DNA of 33,799 nucleotides from DASUTB01 sp036374835 (lineage in GTDB: Bacteria; Actinomycetota; Actinomycetes; Jiangellales; Jiangellaceae), in assembly GCA_036374835.1 (NCBI GenBank), contig DASUTB010000095.1, positions 1-33,799 on the forward strand, given 5' to 3'. Below, piece by piece: positions 24,807-32,891 of this stretch. The notes beneath the pieces are model-generated. The model was not told where the DNA came from. It saw only the letters and a list, made by a program, of their open reading frames with translations, and ran no database searches. The translations under genes were made by a program, and so were the position numbers. Each line of letters opens with the position of its first letter. Position 1 is the stretch's first letter.

Positions 24807-26048
24807 ATGGCGGTCCGGATGATCTTTGCACCGCTGGTGAACGGGTCGACCTACCGGCGTGGGGTGTACTTGCTGCTCGGCGGCGTGCTCCTGCTGCCGT
24901 ACGTCCTCTTGGGCGTGGCGTTCGCCCAGATGTTGCGGTCGGACTCCCCAAAGGTGATCTCTTTGCTGCTGCTCGGGGTGACGGCGGCCATCGCGTGCGC
25001 ACCGGCGTTCCTTGGCGCGACCCGAGCCCTCGAGACGGCTGCCGCCCGGGCACTGCTCGAGGTTGACCTGCCCGACCCGGTTGCCAATCCGCCGGAACTG
25101 GAGACTCGGGTGCGCAGCGCGCTGTGGTTCGCCGTCCACATGGCCTGCGGTGGAGCGGTCGGATTCACGATGCTGGTCGCATTGCCGATGACGTTGGTCG
25201 TCATCGCCGCGCAGTTTGGCGTCGGCACCGAGGCACTGGCCGGGCTCGAGTTCGGTCCGCTGGACCAGGACGACACCGGGTGGTGGTCGCTGGTCGGGCT
25301 CGCCATGCTGATCGGGTTGACGTATGCGGTGGCCGGGTTGGGTCGGCTCGCGGCCATAATGGCGCCAGTCCTGCTAGGCCCGTCGACGGCCGAGAGAATC
25401 GCCACGCTCGAAGCTGAGGCGGATCAGCTGGTCGAGCGCAACCGGCTTGCCCGCGAACTGCATGACTCGATCGGGCACGCGCTAACGGTGACCACCCTGC
25501 AAGCGGCCGCCGCGGGCGAAGTGGTGGATTCCGATCCGGAGTTTGTCCGGCGCGCGCTGCAGGCTGTTGAAGAAACCGGTCGGACGGCGATGGCAGACCT
25601 GGACTACGCCCTCGGATTGCTCCGCGAACCGGACGGATCGTCCCGGCCGGCTCAGCGAACATTGGCAGATCTTGACCGGCTGGTCGGCGAGGCTCGGGCG
25701 ACTGATGCAGCGATCACCCCATCGGTCACCGGGACGCTTTCTCGGGTACCGGCGATCGTGTCCCGGGAAGGTTACCGAATCGTGCAGGAGAGCCTGACCA
25801 ATGCCGCCCGACATGCCCGTGGTCAACCGATCACGCTGCAGGTAACGGTGGCCAACGACCTGCTCACCATCGACGTGGCGAACCCGGTTCACAGCCAGCG
25901 GGTCGCTCCGGCCACCAACGGTGGCCGTGGCCTCGCGGGCATGCGAGAGCGGGTTGCCCTGCTCGGTGGCCAGCTGACGACCGGTCACGACAACGGCGAG
26001 TGGCGGGTGACGGCGCGCCTCCCCCTTGTTGGACGCCGGATACGGTAG
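24807..26048 (+). CDS. NarL-type sensor histidine kinase
   Basis: The 413-residue kinase has an N-terminal membrane sensor with about four helices (20-45, 50-70, 105-137, 160-190), similar to the putative sensor domain common in actinobacteria. A coiled linker leads to the HisKA_3 dimerisation box with phosphorylated His 219 in ARELHDSIGHALT. The HATPase domain follows, with the N box QESLTNAARHA and the G box NGGRGLAGMRERVALLGG. It should autophosphorylate on His and pass phosphate to the regulator encoded 5 bases downstream. The signal is unknown. No strong ribosome site is visible. Bases 24659-24806 hold no gene that I can support. Confidence 0.94.
   Translation: MAVRMIFAPLVNGSTYRRGVYLLLGGVLLLPYVLLGVAFAQMLRSDSPKVISLLLLGVTAAIACAPAFLGATRALETAAARALLEVDLPDPVANPPELETRVRSALWFAVHMACGGAVGFTMLVALPMTLVVIAAQFGVGTEALAGLEFGPLDQDDTGWWSLVGLAMLIGLTYAVAGLGRLAAIMAPVLLGPSTAERIATLEAEADQLVERNRLARELHDSIGHALTVTTLQAAAAGEVVDSDPEFVRRALQAVEETGRTAMADLDYALGLLREPDGSSRPAQRTLADLDRLVGEARATDAAITPSVTGTLSRVPAIVSREGYRIVQESLTNAARHARGQPITLQVTVANDLLTIDVANPVHSQRVAPATNGGRGLAGMRERVALLGGQLTTGHDNGEWRVTARLPLVGRRIR
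26041..26046 (+). promoter_or_regulatory. Possible internal -10 box before the response regulator
   Basis: TACGGT lies 7 bases before the ATG at 26054 and overlaps the end of the kinase gene. It may allow a second, leaderless transcript of the regulator. The evidence is position only. Confidence 0.25.
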
Positions 26049-26053
26049 CCGGC

Positions 26054-26707
26054 ATGACGATCACCGTCCTGCTCGTGGATGACGAGGAGCTGGTTCGAAC
26101 CGGCCTGCGGGCGATCATCGACGCGCAGCCCGACCTCGAGGTCGTCGGCGAGGCGGGCGATGGGGCCGAGGTAATGCCGCTGGTGCGGCAACTGCATCCA
26201 GACGTGGTGCTGATGGACGTACGCATGCCGGCGATCGACGGCATCCAAGCCACCCGCCGGCTACTCGACACCATGGTCGAGCCACCGCGAGTGCTGGTGA
26301 TCACGACCTTTGAGAACGATGACTACGTGTACCAGGCCCTGCGCGCGGGTGCCAGTGGCTTTCTGCTCAAGCGTGCCCGCCCGGCCGAGGTCGTCGAGGC
26401 AGTACGGGTTGTCAGCCGAGGTGACTCGCTGCTGTTCCCGGCCGCGCTGCGACGGCTGGTCGCCACCCACGCCGGACGTCCGGACGAACAGGCGCTGTCC
26501 GCGGCTCGCCTCACCGAGCGAGAGGCCGAGGTGCTCCGGCTGATGGCGGCCGGGCTGTCGAACGCCGAGATCGCTGAACACCTGGTGCTCGGAGTCGAAA
26601 CCGTCAAGACCCACGTCGGCAACGTCTTGACCAAGCTGGACGCCAGGGATCGGACACAGGCGGTCATCGTCGCCTACGAATCCGGCTTCGTCACGCCGAC
26701 CGTCTAG
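26054..26707 (+). CDS. NarL/FixJ-family response regulator
   Basis: The 217-residue protein has a receiver domain (VLLVDDEELVRTGL at the start, phospho-acceptor Asp 55 in VVLMDVRMP, Thr in ITTF, Lys in FLLKRARP) and a C-terminal LuxR-type helix-turn-helix (LTEREAEVLRLMAAGLSNAE, then VETVKTHVGNVLTKL). It follows the kinase gene by 5 bases and is surely its partner. The ATG is chosen 18 codons inside the longest frame, at the start of the receiver fold. It likely controls the membrane protein gene downstream, before which lies an imperfect palindrome. Confidence 0.96.
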   Translation: MTITVLLVDDEELVRTGLRAIIDAQPDLEVVGEAGDGAEVMPLVRQLHPDVVLMDVRMPAIDGIQATRRLLDTMVEPPRVLVITTFENDDYVYQALRAGASGFLLKRARPAEVVEAVRVVSRGDSLLFPAALRRLVATHAGRPDEQALSAARLTEREAEVLRLMAAGLSNAEIAEHLVLGVETVKTHVGNVLTKLDARDRTQAVIVAYESGFVTPTV

Positions 26708-26724
26708 GCACCCTCGGAGCTAGC

Positions 26725-26746
26725 CGTCCCTCCTCTGGGGGAGACG
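26725..26746. promoter_or_regulatory. Imperfect palindrome upstream of the membrane protein gene
   Basis: CGTCCCTCC and GGGGGAGACG can pair with one mismatch and one G-U pair. It starts 17 bases after the regulator stop codon and 75 bases before the next start. It could be a weak terminator or the binding site of the response regulator. Confidence 0.3.
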
Positions 26747-26799
26747 AACCCCGCTGCGGTGGGAGGCGTGACGCCCGTCGTCCCAGCCACGGTGGATAC

Positions 26800-27840
26800 A
26801 TGACAACGACAAGCACCACGCAACCTACGCAGAACCCACCGGCCAGGCGGAACTGGACGCAGTGGATCGGGTACGCGGCGGCCGGCTGGGCCGCGGTGTA
26901 CGCGACGATCGCCCTGATCTGGACTGTGACCGGTGACGGATTCCCGTTTGGAAAAGGGAACCCGGACTCGATCGGATTGCTCCGAGGCCTACCAGCAGAG
27001 ATCGGTGCGCCGCTGTTCGCCGGAGTGCTTCTCGCCACCACCGTCGTGACGCTCGTCATGATCGGCGACACAGGACCGTCCCGGCCACTGAGGCTTGCGC
27101 TGCTCGGATTCGGCTGGGTGGTGGCCGGAACGTTTTTGGTCCTCGTCCCGGAAGTAGATGTGCTGGCGCTCGTCGGATACGCACCGGTACTCATCGTTGG
27201 GGCGCCGTTCGGCTTTCCACCCGGCGTGGACTACTCGGCTGCGTTCAGCTGGCCGCTGCTCAACCAGGCCTTCGCCATGCTCGGCGGCTTTCTCGTGGCG
27301 GCCACGCTGGTGGCCTGGCGGCGCCGCACCCACGACCGGGACGACGAGCCGGGATGGGCCACGCCTGCCGCCGCGGCACGCTGGGGCCGCTGGGCGGTCT
27401 ACGCCGCCGTGGCGATCCCGCTCATTTACGCGGTCAGCCGGTACGCGTGGCTACTTGGGATCCCGTTGCTGGTCAACGACGAGTTCATTGACCAACTTCA
27501 TGCGGAGGGCGGGGTGTGGGCCGGTGCCTGGCTGGCAACCTTCGCGGTGATCGGGGCGGTGCTCACGCTTGGGTTGGTACAGCGGTGGGGAGAGCGGTTC
27601 CCGCGCTGGATGATCGGCCTGGCCGGAAGGCCGGTGCCGGTCATGCTCGCAGTCGTCCCGGCGTCCGTGGTCAGCGTGCTCGTCACCTCGGCCGGCCTTT
27701 CCCTGGGTACCCAATTGTCGCTATTCTCCGAGCTAGTCGACGGCTTCTGGATCTACCTACCGCAGCTACTGTGGCCAATTTGGGGAGCAGCACTCGGCGC
27801 CGCCACGCTCTCCTTCTACCTCCGCCGCCGAAGCTCCTGA
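26800..27840 (+). CDS. Polytopic membrane protein of unknown function (346 aa)
   Basis: About nine hydrophobic segments are visible (near residues 20-40, 68-88, 95-120, 121-140, 155-175, 198-225, 245-265, 275-300, 320-340). The N-terminus is a short hydrophilic Thr/Gln/Pro tail and the C-terminus is basic. A conserved-looking GFPFGKG and a GIPLLVND loop stand out, but I recognise no family. It follows a two-component system in the same direction at about 90 bases, a common layout in actinobacteria where the regulator controls a membrane protein or exporter. No ATP-binding partner is present. Confidence 0.8.
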   Translation: MTTTSTTQPTQNPPARRNWTQWIGYAAAGWAAVYATIALIWTVTGDGFPFGKGNPDSIGLLRGLPAEIGAPLFAGVLLATTVVTLVMIGDTGPSRPLRLALLGFGWVVAGTFLVLVPEVDVLALVGYAPVLIVGAPFGFPPGVDYSAAFSWPLLNQAFAMLGGFLVAATLVAWRRRTHDRDDEPGWATPAAAARWGRWAVYAAVAIPLIYAVSRYAWLLGIPLLVNDEFIDQLHAEGGVWAGAWLATFAVIGAVLTLGLVQRWGERFPRWMIGLAGRPVPVMLAVVPASVVSVLVTSAGLSLGTQLSLFSELVDGFWIYLPQLLWPIWGAALGAATLSFYLRRRSS

Positions 27841-28308
27841 ACCGGCTCTTCGCACCTGCGGTGGGGTTCAGGTTGGGATCTTGAGGCCGCCGGCGATCAG
27901 GAGCATGCGGACTCGAGATCCCGACCTGACTACCCCCACCGTCCACTCGAACGTCGCCGTGATACGAGCGTGCAGCGAACTACAGGAAACCAGAGGGAAG
28001 AGGGTGCATTAACTCGCTACACGTCCCGCAAGCGGTTCGAGCCAGCACCAACAAGGTGCTGGACTTCAAGGTGACGGATCTTCTGGCTCGAGGGTGCGCG
28101 AGATCGGCGATCCGAGGTCCGCTATCGTCGCGGCGGTGAACGCGGCATCAGGAGCGCCAATGTAGTGCTGGTAGCCGCAAGCGGTACAGACAAGACCTGA
28201 GGTGGCGGGCCGCGTGCTGGCGTTCGACGGCCGGGAGACGCTGCGGTGCATCTCAGGTACAGGGCTCGAGAAGTCGCTGCCGAGCCAATGGGTGAAGGAG
28301 AACCCTGG
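27841..28308. other. Decayed stretch without an intact gene
   Basis: No intact gene is seen. On the minus strand an open frame at 28066-28251 (61 codons) has a CxxC pair (VCTACGYQ) and no recognisable family; another minus frame ends near 27885 with the peptide VRMLLIAGGLKIPT. Both look like pieces of lost genes. At 28042-28062 a perfect hairpin, CCAGCACC-aacaa-GGTGCTGG, is present and may be a terminator left from an earlier gene. Confidence 0.4.
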
Positions 28309-28851
28309 GTGATCACAGTACTGACCGCGGCCGTCGTGGGTCTGGTGGTCTCGATTCTCGGCACTCCGGCAGCGATCCGGGCGCTCGCCCGGCGTGGCTA
28401 CGGCCAGCCGATCCAGGACGAACTCCCGACGAGTCATCACGCCAAACGGGGCACGCCCACGATGGGCGGGATAGTGATCATCCTGGCGGCGCTGGTCGGC
28501 TACACAGCCGCCCACCTGATCCGCCCGTCCGAGCCGTCAGTCTCGGCGTTGCTCGTGCTCGGCCTGATGGTCGGGCTGGGTCTGGTTGGATTCCTCGACG
28601 ACTACCTCAAGATCTTCAAACAGCGGAGTCTTGGCCTTCGCAGCCGGGCGAAGCTGGCTGGGCAGGTGGTTGTAGCACTAGCGTTCGCGCTGCTGGCGAT
28701 CCGGTTCGAGAACGACCAGTCGTTGACACCAGCGTCGCAGGCCGTGTCGTTCTTGCGCGACACGCCGCTCGTGCTGCCAGTCGTGCTGTTCGTAGTGTGG
28801 ACGCTGCTGATTGTCTCCAGTACCTCGAACGCGGTGAACCTGACCGACGGG
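28309..28851 (+). pseudogene. Truncated mraY (phospho-N-acetylmuramoyl-pentapeptide transferase)
   Basis: The frame begins with a GTG after a good GAAGGAG site and matches the N-terminal half of MraY: five helices, the motif HHAKRGTPTMGG, the Asp pair in GFLDDYLKIFKQRSLGL, and NAVNLTDG. It stops matching exactly at NLTDG, where MraY continues GLDGLA; the remaining half with the catalytic His-rich loop is absent. About 181 of 350-370 codons remain. MraY makes lipid I and is essential, so an intact copy must lie elsewhere. The intact start and ribosome site suggest the break is recent. Confidence 0.85.
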
Positions 28852-28853
28852 AA

Positions 28854-28904
28854 TTCGGCGTCCAGATCGGCTTATTCGGCCTGCCGCTCGGCGGTTCGTT
28901 CGCG
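28854..28904 (+). pseudogene. 51-base fragment of a fatty acid desaturase gene
   Basis: Directly at the mraY break, in another frame, 17 codons read FGVQIGLFGLPLGGSFA. The intact desaturase downstream has FGVQMGLLGLLLGGSFA at 30695-30745. The two are identical at 14 of 17 residues and 40 of 51 bases. The similarity stops on both sides. The piece is a scrap of a related desaturase gene joined to mraY by recombination. Confidence 0.65.
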
Positions 28905-28949
28905 CTCGGCTCAGGCGTTGCGGCCGCTGGCTGATGCCTACACCCACCG

Positions 28950-29126
28950 TCAAGGGGCCGCGGAGCGCTTCTTCCTGTTGATCGAAAGCCTCACGAATCC
29001 GATGATCGCTGTGGCTACGAATAGAACAACCCCAACGACACCGAGCCACAGGATGCCTTCGAGCGCAAAGCCGATGATGGCCAAGATGAGCCAGACAGCC
29101 AGGAGAATGATCACTAGAGTCAACAT
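28950..29126 (-). CDS. Small hydrophobic membrane protein (58 aa)
   Basis: A minus-strand frame encodes two helices: MLTLVIILLAVWLILAIIGF, a short turn with EGILW, then LGVVGVVLFVATAIIGF and a basic end (RLSINRKKRS). This pattern, 50-60 residues with two helices and a basic tail, matches the small hydrophobic proteins often annotated in actinobacteria as hydrophobic or hypothetical membrane proteins. Function is unknown. No clear ribosome site is visible before the ATG. It lies in the decayed region but its frame is undamaged. Confidence 0.65.
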   Translation of the reverse strand: MLTLVIILLAVWLILAIIGFALEGILWLGVVGVVLFVATAIIGFVRLSINRKKRSAAP

Positions 29127-29962
29127 ACTTAGATGCTATGTCCGCAGCCCGCCCCCAGTCTCGCCGTGAGGGCGACCAGAATCTACGAATGCGAACGTCT
29201 GACCTGCATCGAGAGTCGCCGACGCCCCCGGGCGCCGGAGTGTAACCACGGGCGGATTTTGGGCCTACAACGGAGAACTGACACCCCTCAGCGAACCCAG
29301 GTGAGTTGCCGAACGAAACCCCGACCAGGCATAGAGCGGCTCGTCCACCTCGCCCGCGACCTTTGTCGACGGCAAGATCGAACCCGCGGCGATCCTCACC
29401 GGCCAGCCACAGCACACCTGACCAGGCACGGCAACTCTGCCGCTGAGCCGGTACTCCGGCCCGCTTGCGTTTTGCCTCTGACTCAAACAAACTGGTCTTG
29501 ATAGTGCTTGATCATGTCGCCCTAGACCCCGGTGACCTCTGCTAGTGGTAGAGGGGAACCGGGAATGGCAAACACGACAGACTCTCTTGGCGGTCAACCG
29601 GATCCCTGCCGTCGCTTGCGGCCACCGGGCAGGACCCTAGCGGGGTCAACTCGACATTGTGGTGTGCAACCAGAGTGGCGCCGGTCTGATGCACCTGTCC
29701 TGTGGAGTTGGACATGGCGACCGGCCCCGGTTTACCGAGGCGATGGAATGCCTCGGCGGGTTCCGCCCGCACCGAATCACGCTCCCGCTATCCCAACTGG
29801 GCTTCTGCGGCTGCACCGCGGCGAAGCCGAGATCTCTGCCTCCTCCCTGACCGCCGCCACCGCGAGCCTGGCCGGGTCGCGGGCAGTTTCGGCCGAGGCA
29901 ATGTGGGAATCCGACGGCAGATCACGACATTCGACACGAGCGGGCGGGGGCTTGGGGCCTGC
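29127..29962. other. 836-base stretch without a supported gene
   Basis: No frame here resembles a known protein. Short coding-like scraps occur (for example FVDGKIEPAAILTGQP on the plus strand near 29365-29412). A hairpin at 29528-29563 (CCCGGT...ACCGGG with an inner CTCT/AGAG stem) lies before a short ATG frame. The frame of the desaturase is open through 29702-29962, but that part has no similarity to desaturases. A long 5' leader or further gene debris is likely. Confidence 0.4.
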
Positions 29963-31087
29963 ATGAGCGAACTCCGTACCCGCGCACAGATTGCCGACCC
30001 GGCACCTCACAACGAGACCACGGCTACGGACCGCCACAGCGTCCCGCCTCGGGTGCGCTACGTTAGCGCATACACCGACCTGCGCCGCCAAGTCCAGGCC
30101 TCTGGGCTGCTGAAACGTAGGTACGGCTACTATTGGTCCAAGATCCTCATCAATGTGCTGCTGTTCGCTGGGACCTGGGTGGCGTTCGCCCTCCTCGGCA
30201 ATTCCTGGTTCCAGCTCATCCCGGCCGCATTGCTGGCGATCAGCCTGACCCAACTGGGCTTCCTCGGGCACGACGGCGCGCACCGCCAGATCTTCAGCTC
30301 CCACAGGTGTAATGAGTGGACATCTCGGGTGTTCTCCGGGCTGTTCGTCGGGCTGAGCTACGGCTGGTGGCACAGTAAGCACAATCGTCACCACGCTAAT
30401 CCGAACAAGGAAGGCGCAGACCCCGACATCGCCGCCGGCGCGTTCGCGTTCACACCCGCCGCCGCGCACGCGCGGCGCGGCTCGGCCGCCCGGTTGACGC
30501 GACGGCAGGGCTACTACTTCTTCCCGCTTCTCCTGCTCGAGGGCCTGGCACTGCACGTCGCGAGCATCCAGACCATCGTCAGCCGGAAGTCGTTAAAACA
30601 TCGCTGGTGGGAGGCGGCGTTCGTCGCGACCCGGCTCGGCGGCTACATCACCGTCCTGCTGCTCTTTCTGCCACCTGGCAAAGCCGCAGCCTTCTTCGGC
30701 GTCCAAATGGGGCTGCTGGGCCTGCTTCTCGGTGGTTCGTTCGCCCCCAACCACATCGGCATGCCTATCGTCCCGGCGAACACGAAGATTGACTTCCTGC
30801 GGCGCCAGGTGCTGATGTCTCGCAACATCCGCGGCGGCCGCGTCATGGATCTCGCCATGGGCGGGCTCAACCACCAGATCGAGCACCACCTGTTCCCCAG
30901 CATGCCCCGGCCGAACCTGCGCCGGGCGAGGCCCATCGTGCGCGACTACTGCGCCCGGCACAACATCACCTACGCCGAGACCAGCCTGCTTGACGCCTAC
31001 GGCATCGTCGTGCGCTACCTCAACCAGGTCGGGCTGGCCGGAAGACATACCACCCGCTGCCCGCTAGTCACCCAGTACCGCACATAG
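29963..31087 (+). CDS. Membrane fatty acid desaturase
   Basis: The 374-residue protein has the three His boxes of membrane di-iron desaturases: HDGAH at 103-107, HSKHNRHH at 137-144 and HQIEHH at 304-309. Four membrane helices lie in two pairs (about 58-80, 85-102, 195-215, 225-245). It belongs to the acyl-lipid/linoleoyl-CoA desaturase group, like mycobacterial DesA3, and should insert a double bond in fatty acyl chains using O2 and an electron donor. No ferredoxin or reductase gene is adjacent. The ATG at 29963 is chosen because similarity starts about there; the frame is open 87 codons further upstream. A fragment of a related gene lies at 28854. Confidence 0.93.
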   Translation: MSELRTRAQIADPAPHNETTATDRHSVPPRVRYVSAYTDLRRQVQASGLLKRRYGYYWSKILINVLLFAGTWVAFALLGNSWFQLIPAALLAISLTQLGFLGHDGAHRQIFSSHRCNEWTSRVFSGLFVGLSYGWWHSKHNRHHANPNKEGADPDIAAGAFAFTPAAAHARRGSAARLTRRQGYYFFPLLLLEGLALHVASIQTIVSRKSLKHRWWEAAFVATRLGGYITVLLLFLPPGKAAAFFGVQMGLLGLLLGGSFAPNHIGMPIVPANTKIDFLRRQVLMSRNIRGGRVMDLAMGGLNHQIEHHLFPSMPRPNLRRARPIVRDYCARHNITYAETSLLDAYGIVVRYLNQVGLAGRHTTRCPLVTQYRT

Positions 31088-31264
31088 ACCTGCGCTGCCC
31101 ACCCGCGGCGGGCCGCACACAACGGAGACCCGACAATCCCAGCGGGTGGCAACAACCGCATGCTGCGTACCGAAAGCTCCCCGCAAGAACCAACCGGGTG
31201 GCAGAAGAGCGCCGTTCAAATGCGTGGGACCGTCTGCGTGTGCTGCCCTCACCTACTCGTGGTC

Positions 31265-31621
31265 CTACAGTCCCCCTTTACCCGCCTCTCTCTCCAGCGA
31301 GTCGAAGTCACTTTCGGCCGCTGTCGCCTGCTCGGGACTCAAGGTGCCGGTTCTCACACCGGTGATCCAGCCCCTCAAGCGGCCCACTGTGATCCCCTGA
31401 CGTCGCTGCAGGCCATCGAGAATGCGCCCCAGGCCGCTCGGTGGGGCGTCGCTGCCCGGCTCGTCAGCCGTCGCGAGTCGGGTGTCCAGCTCATTCAAAT
31501 AAACGTGTTGGTCGGAGTGGAGTTTCTGTCCACGACGCGAATCAACGACCGCGGCAACTCCAGCGGCGGCGAGAGCGGCTACCGCGACACTCGCGAGCAC
31601 CTTCGTGTTCGGTTTCCCCAC
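31265..31621 (-). CDS. Small anchored protein of unknown function (118 aa)
   Basis: A GTG start with GGAGGAGGGG in front opens 118 codons. The N-terminus has Lys followed by one Ala/Val-rich helix (about 8-27, VLASVAVAALAAAGVAAVV), which could be an anchor or signal. The rest is hydrophilic: an acidic helix with YLNELDTRLATADEP, a Gly-Arg rich part (GRILDGLQRRQGITVGRL), and an end rich in Glu, Ser and Gly. I recognise no family. The strong ribosome site and codon pattern support a real gene. It is convergent with the desaturase. Confidence 0.6.
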   Translation of the reverse strand: MGKPNTKVLASVAVAALAAAGVAAVVDSRRGQKLHSDQHVYLNELDTRLATADEPGSDAPPSGLGRILDGLQRRQGITVGRLRGWITGVRTGTLSPEQATAAESDFDSLEREAGKGGL

Positions 31622-32000
31622 AGCCCCTCCTCCCAGCAAGCGTGGAGCCGGCTAAGACCAGCCTGTCAAGGACCAGCACTATTCTGCGCTATTCGCGCGC
31701 AGGTAACTGATCCAGCGGTCATATCGTGCTCAATCCTCAGGCGGCGCAGCTGTCGGTGGGTGGACGGGTGAGTGGACCTTGTCCGCGACCAGCCGCCATG
31801 GTCGTCGATCAGCTCAAGCACCTGATTCTCACGGCTCCGTGACATGGTGCGATCTAGACAACCAGTAGGAATAGTTCGACTTGGTGTGAACGGCCGGGCG
31901 GGGCATACGGGACGTGGCGTCCGGCACCGGCCCACGATCCGCGTCGCGTCTCGCAGAAGGTTGGCCTGCGGGGATATGTGGGCGGGAGACGGGTCCTGGT
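31622..32000. other. Intergenic stretch with one doubtful frame
   Basis: A minus-strand frame ending at 31666 could start at an ATG at 31845 (59 codons, containing SRSRENQVLELIDDHGGWSR), but it has no ribosome site and no family. The other frames look like chance. The ribosome site and promoter of the small anchored protein gene must lie at the left end. Confidence 0.35.
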
Positions 32001-32573
32001 CTATGGCACTGGGAAGTCCTGGGGTGCTCCCTCGCCGGTGGAGCCGTCGACCGCTTCGCGAAGGAGGTCGGCGTGACCGGTGTGGCGGGCATATTCCTCG
32101 ACAATGTCAGCCAGCAACCGACGCAGATTCATCCCGCTCTGGGTCGGCTGATCGAGCTCACCGTTCGACAGCGCCTCGGCGAGTGAGGCTCTGGAGCGGT
32201 GCACCGCATCGACCCACAGCGCGCGCAGGGCCGGCGGGGTGTCGTCGGCTGCGGTGCGCCATGGCCAGTCCTCCCAGTCGGTCTCGAGATCGAGCCTGTC
32301 GAACGGCGCCATCACCGGCCGACCCGCCAGACGGTGTTGGAAGTAGAGCTCCTCGACCCAGGCAAGGTGCTTGAGTAGGCCACCTAACGTCACCGACGAG
32401 GGAGCGAGTCGCAGGGCCATGCCTTCGGCGCCGATGCCGGCGCACTTCCAAGCAAACGTGAGCCGGTTCCGCTCCAAGGTGATCAGAGCAGTGTCCACCT
32501 CGTCACCGTGAAGAAACCGCTCTACATCCCACTCTGGCGGCTGGCCCGCGACGAAACCCAAGGGACTCCTCAT
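32001..32573 (-). CDS. DinB / DUF664 family protein
   Basis: The 190-residue protein is a four-helix bundle of the DinB-like metal enzyme superfamily, DUF664 branch: VTLGGLLKHLAWVEELYFQH with His 69, and IVEEYARHTGHADLLREA with His 164 and His 167, which together form the metal site. W-x-V-x-R and PEWDV near the N-terminus are typical too. Relatives include mycothiol-dependent maleylpyruvate isomerase and bacillithiol transferases, so a thiol transferase or detoxifying role is possible. The frame is open far upstream over the acetyltransferase gene, but similarity starts at this ATG. No ribosome site is obvious. Confidence 0.9.
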   Translation of the reverse strand: MRSPLGFVAGQPPEWDVERFLHGDEVDTALITLERNRLTFAWKCAGIGAEGMALRLAPSSVTLGGLLKHLAWVEELYFQHRLAGRPVMAPFDRLDLETDWEDWPWRTAADDTPPALRALWVDAVHRSRASLAEALSNGELDQPTQSGMNLRRLLADIVEEYARHTGHADLLREAVDGSTGEGAPQDFPVP

Positions 32574-32879
32574 GATCCACAACCTGAGTGGGCGGGCAGT
32601 GATGGCCCATGTGGGTGCGAATCGGCGATGACCGGAGTGCGGGCAAGTATGGCAACCATGCCGGTCATCGTAGGCGGGATTCCGGACGAATTCCGTCCGC
32701 ATCGCGCACCATTGGTGCTCTTGTGAGCCGCGCCCGGTACGACTGCGCGCCATAGGGTCCACACCCGTCGCCCGATCCGAGTCGGGTCGACTCCATCCGG
32801 CCGAGCTCCTCGCCCGCGACGGCGCATACGCCGCCCTGGCGGCGTGAGCTACCGGACGCCGAACGTCCGCGATCCGATG

Positions 32880-32885
32880 TATGTT
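32880..32885 (+). promoter_or_regulatory. -10 box for leaderless acetyltransferase transcript
   Basis: TATGTT ends 6 bases before the ATG at 32892 and there is no ribosome site. It supports this start over the upstream in-frame ATG codons. Confidence 0.35.
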
Positions 32886-32891
32886 GCCGGC

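Noticed and set aside
28021..28062. GGTTCGAGCC near a hairpin, considered as a tRNA T arm
   Set aside because: No anticodon arm, D arm or acceptor stem can be placed around it; the neighbouring 8-bp hairpin explains the structure better.
28066..28515. Minus-strand 149-codon frame over the start of mraY
   Set aside because: Its upstream part is antisense to the mraY half. Only the last 61 codons lie outside and they resemble no family, so it is mentioned only as a doubtful piece.
29104..29113. Third occurrence of GAATGATCAC, possible third copy of the 51-base element
   Set aside because: Only 10 bases match, the TACAGACCC end and central hairpin are absent, and the bases lie within the 58-residue membrane protein gene.
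29702..29962. Upstream extension of the desaturase frame (87 codons)
   Set aside because: The residues are Arg/Ser/Ala-rich without desaturase similarity, and no ribosome site was found at the upstream ATG.
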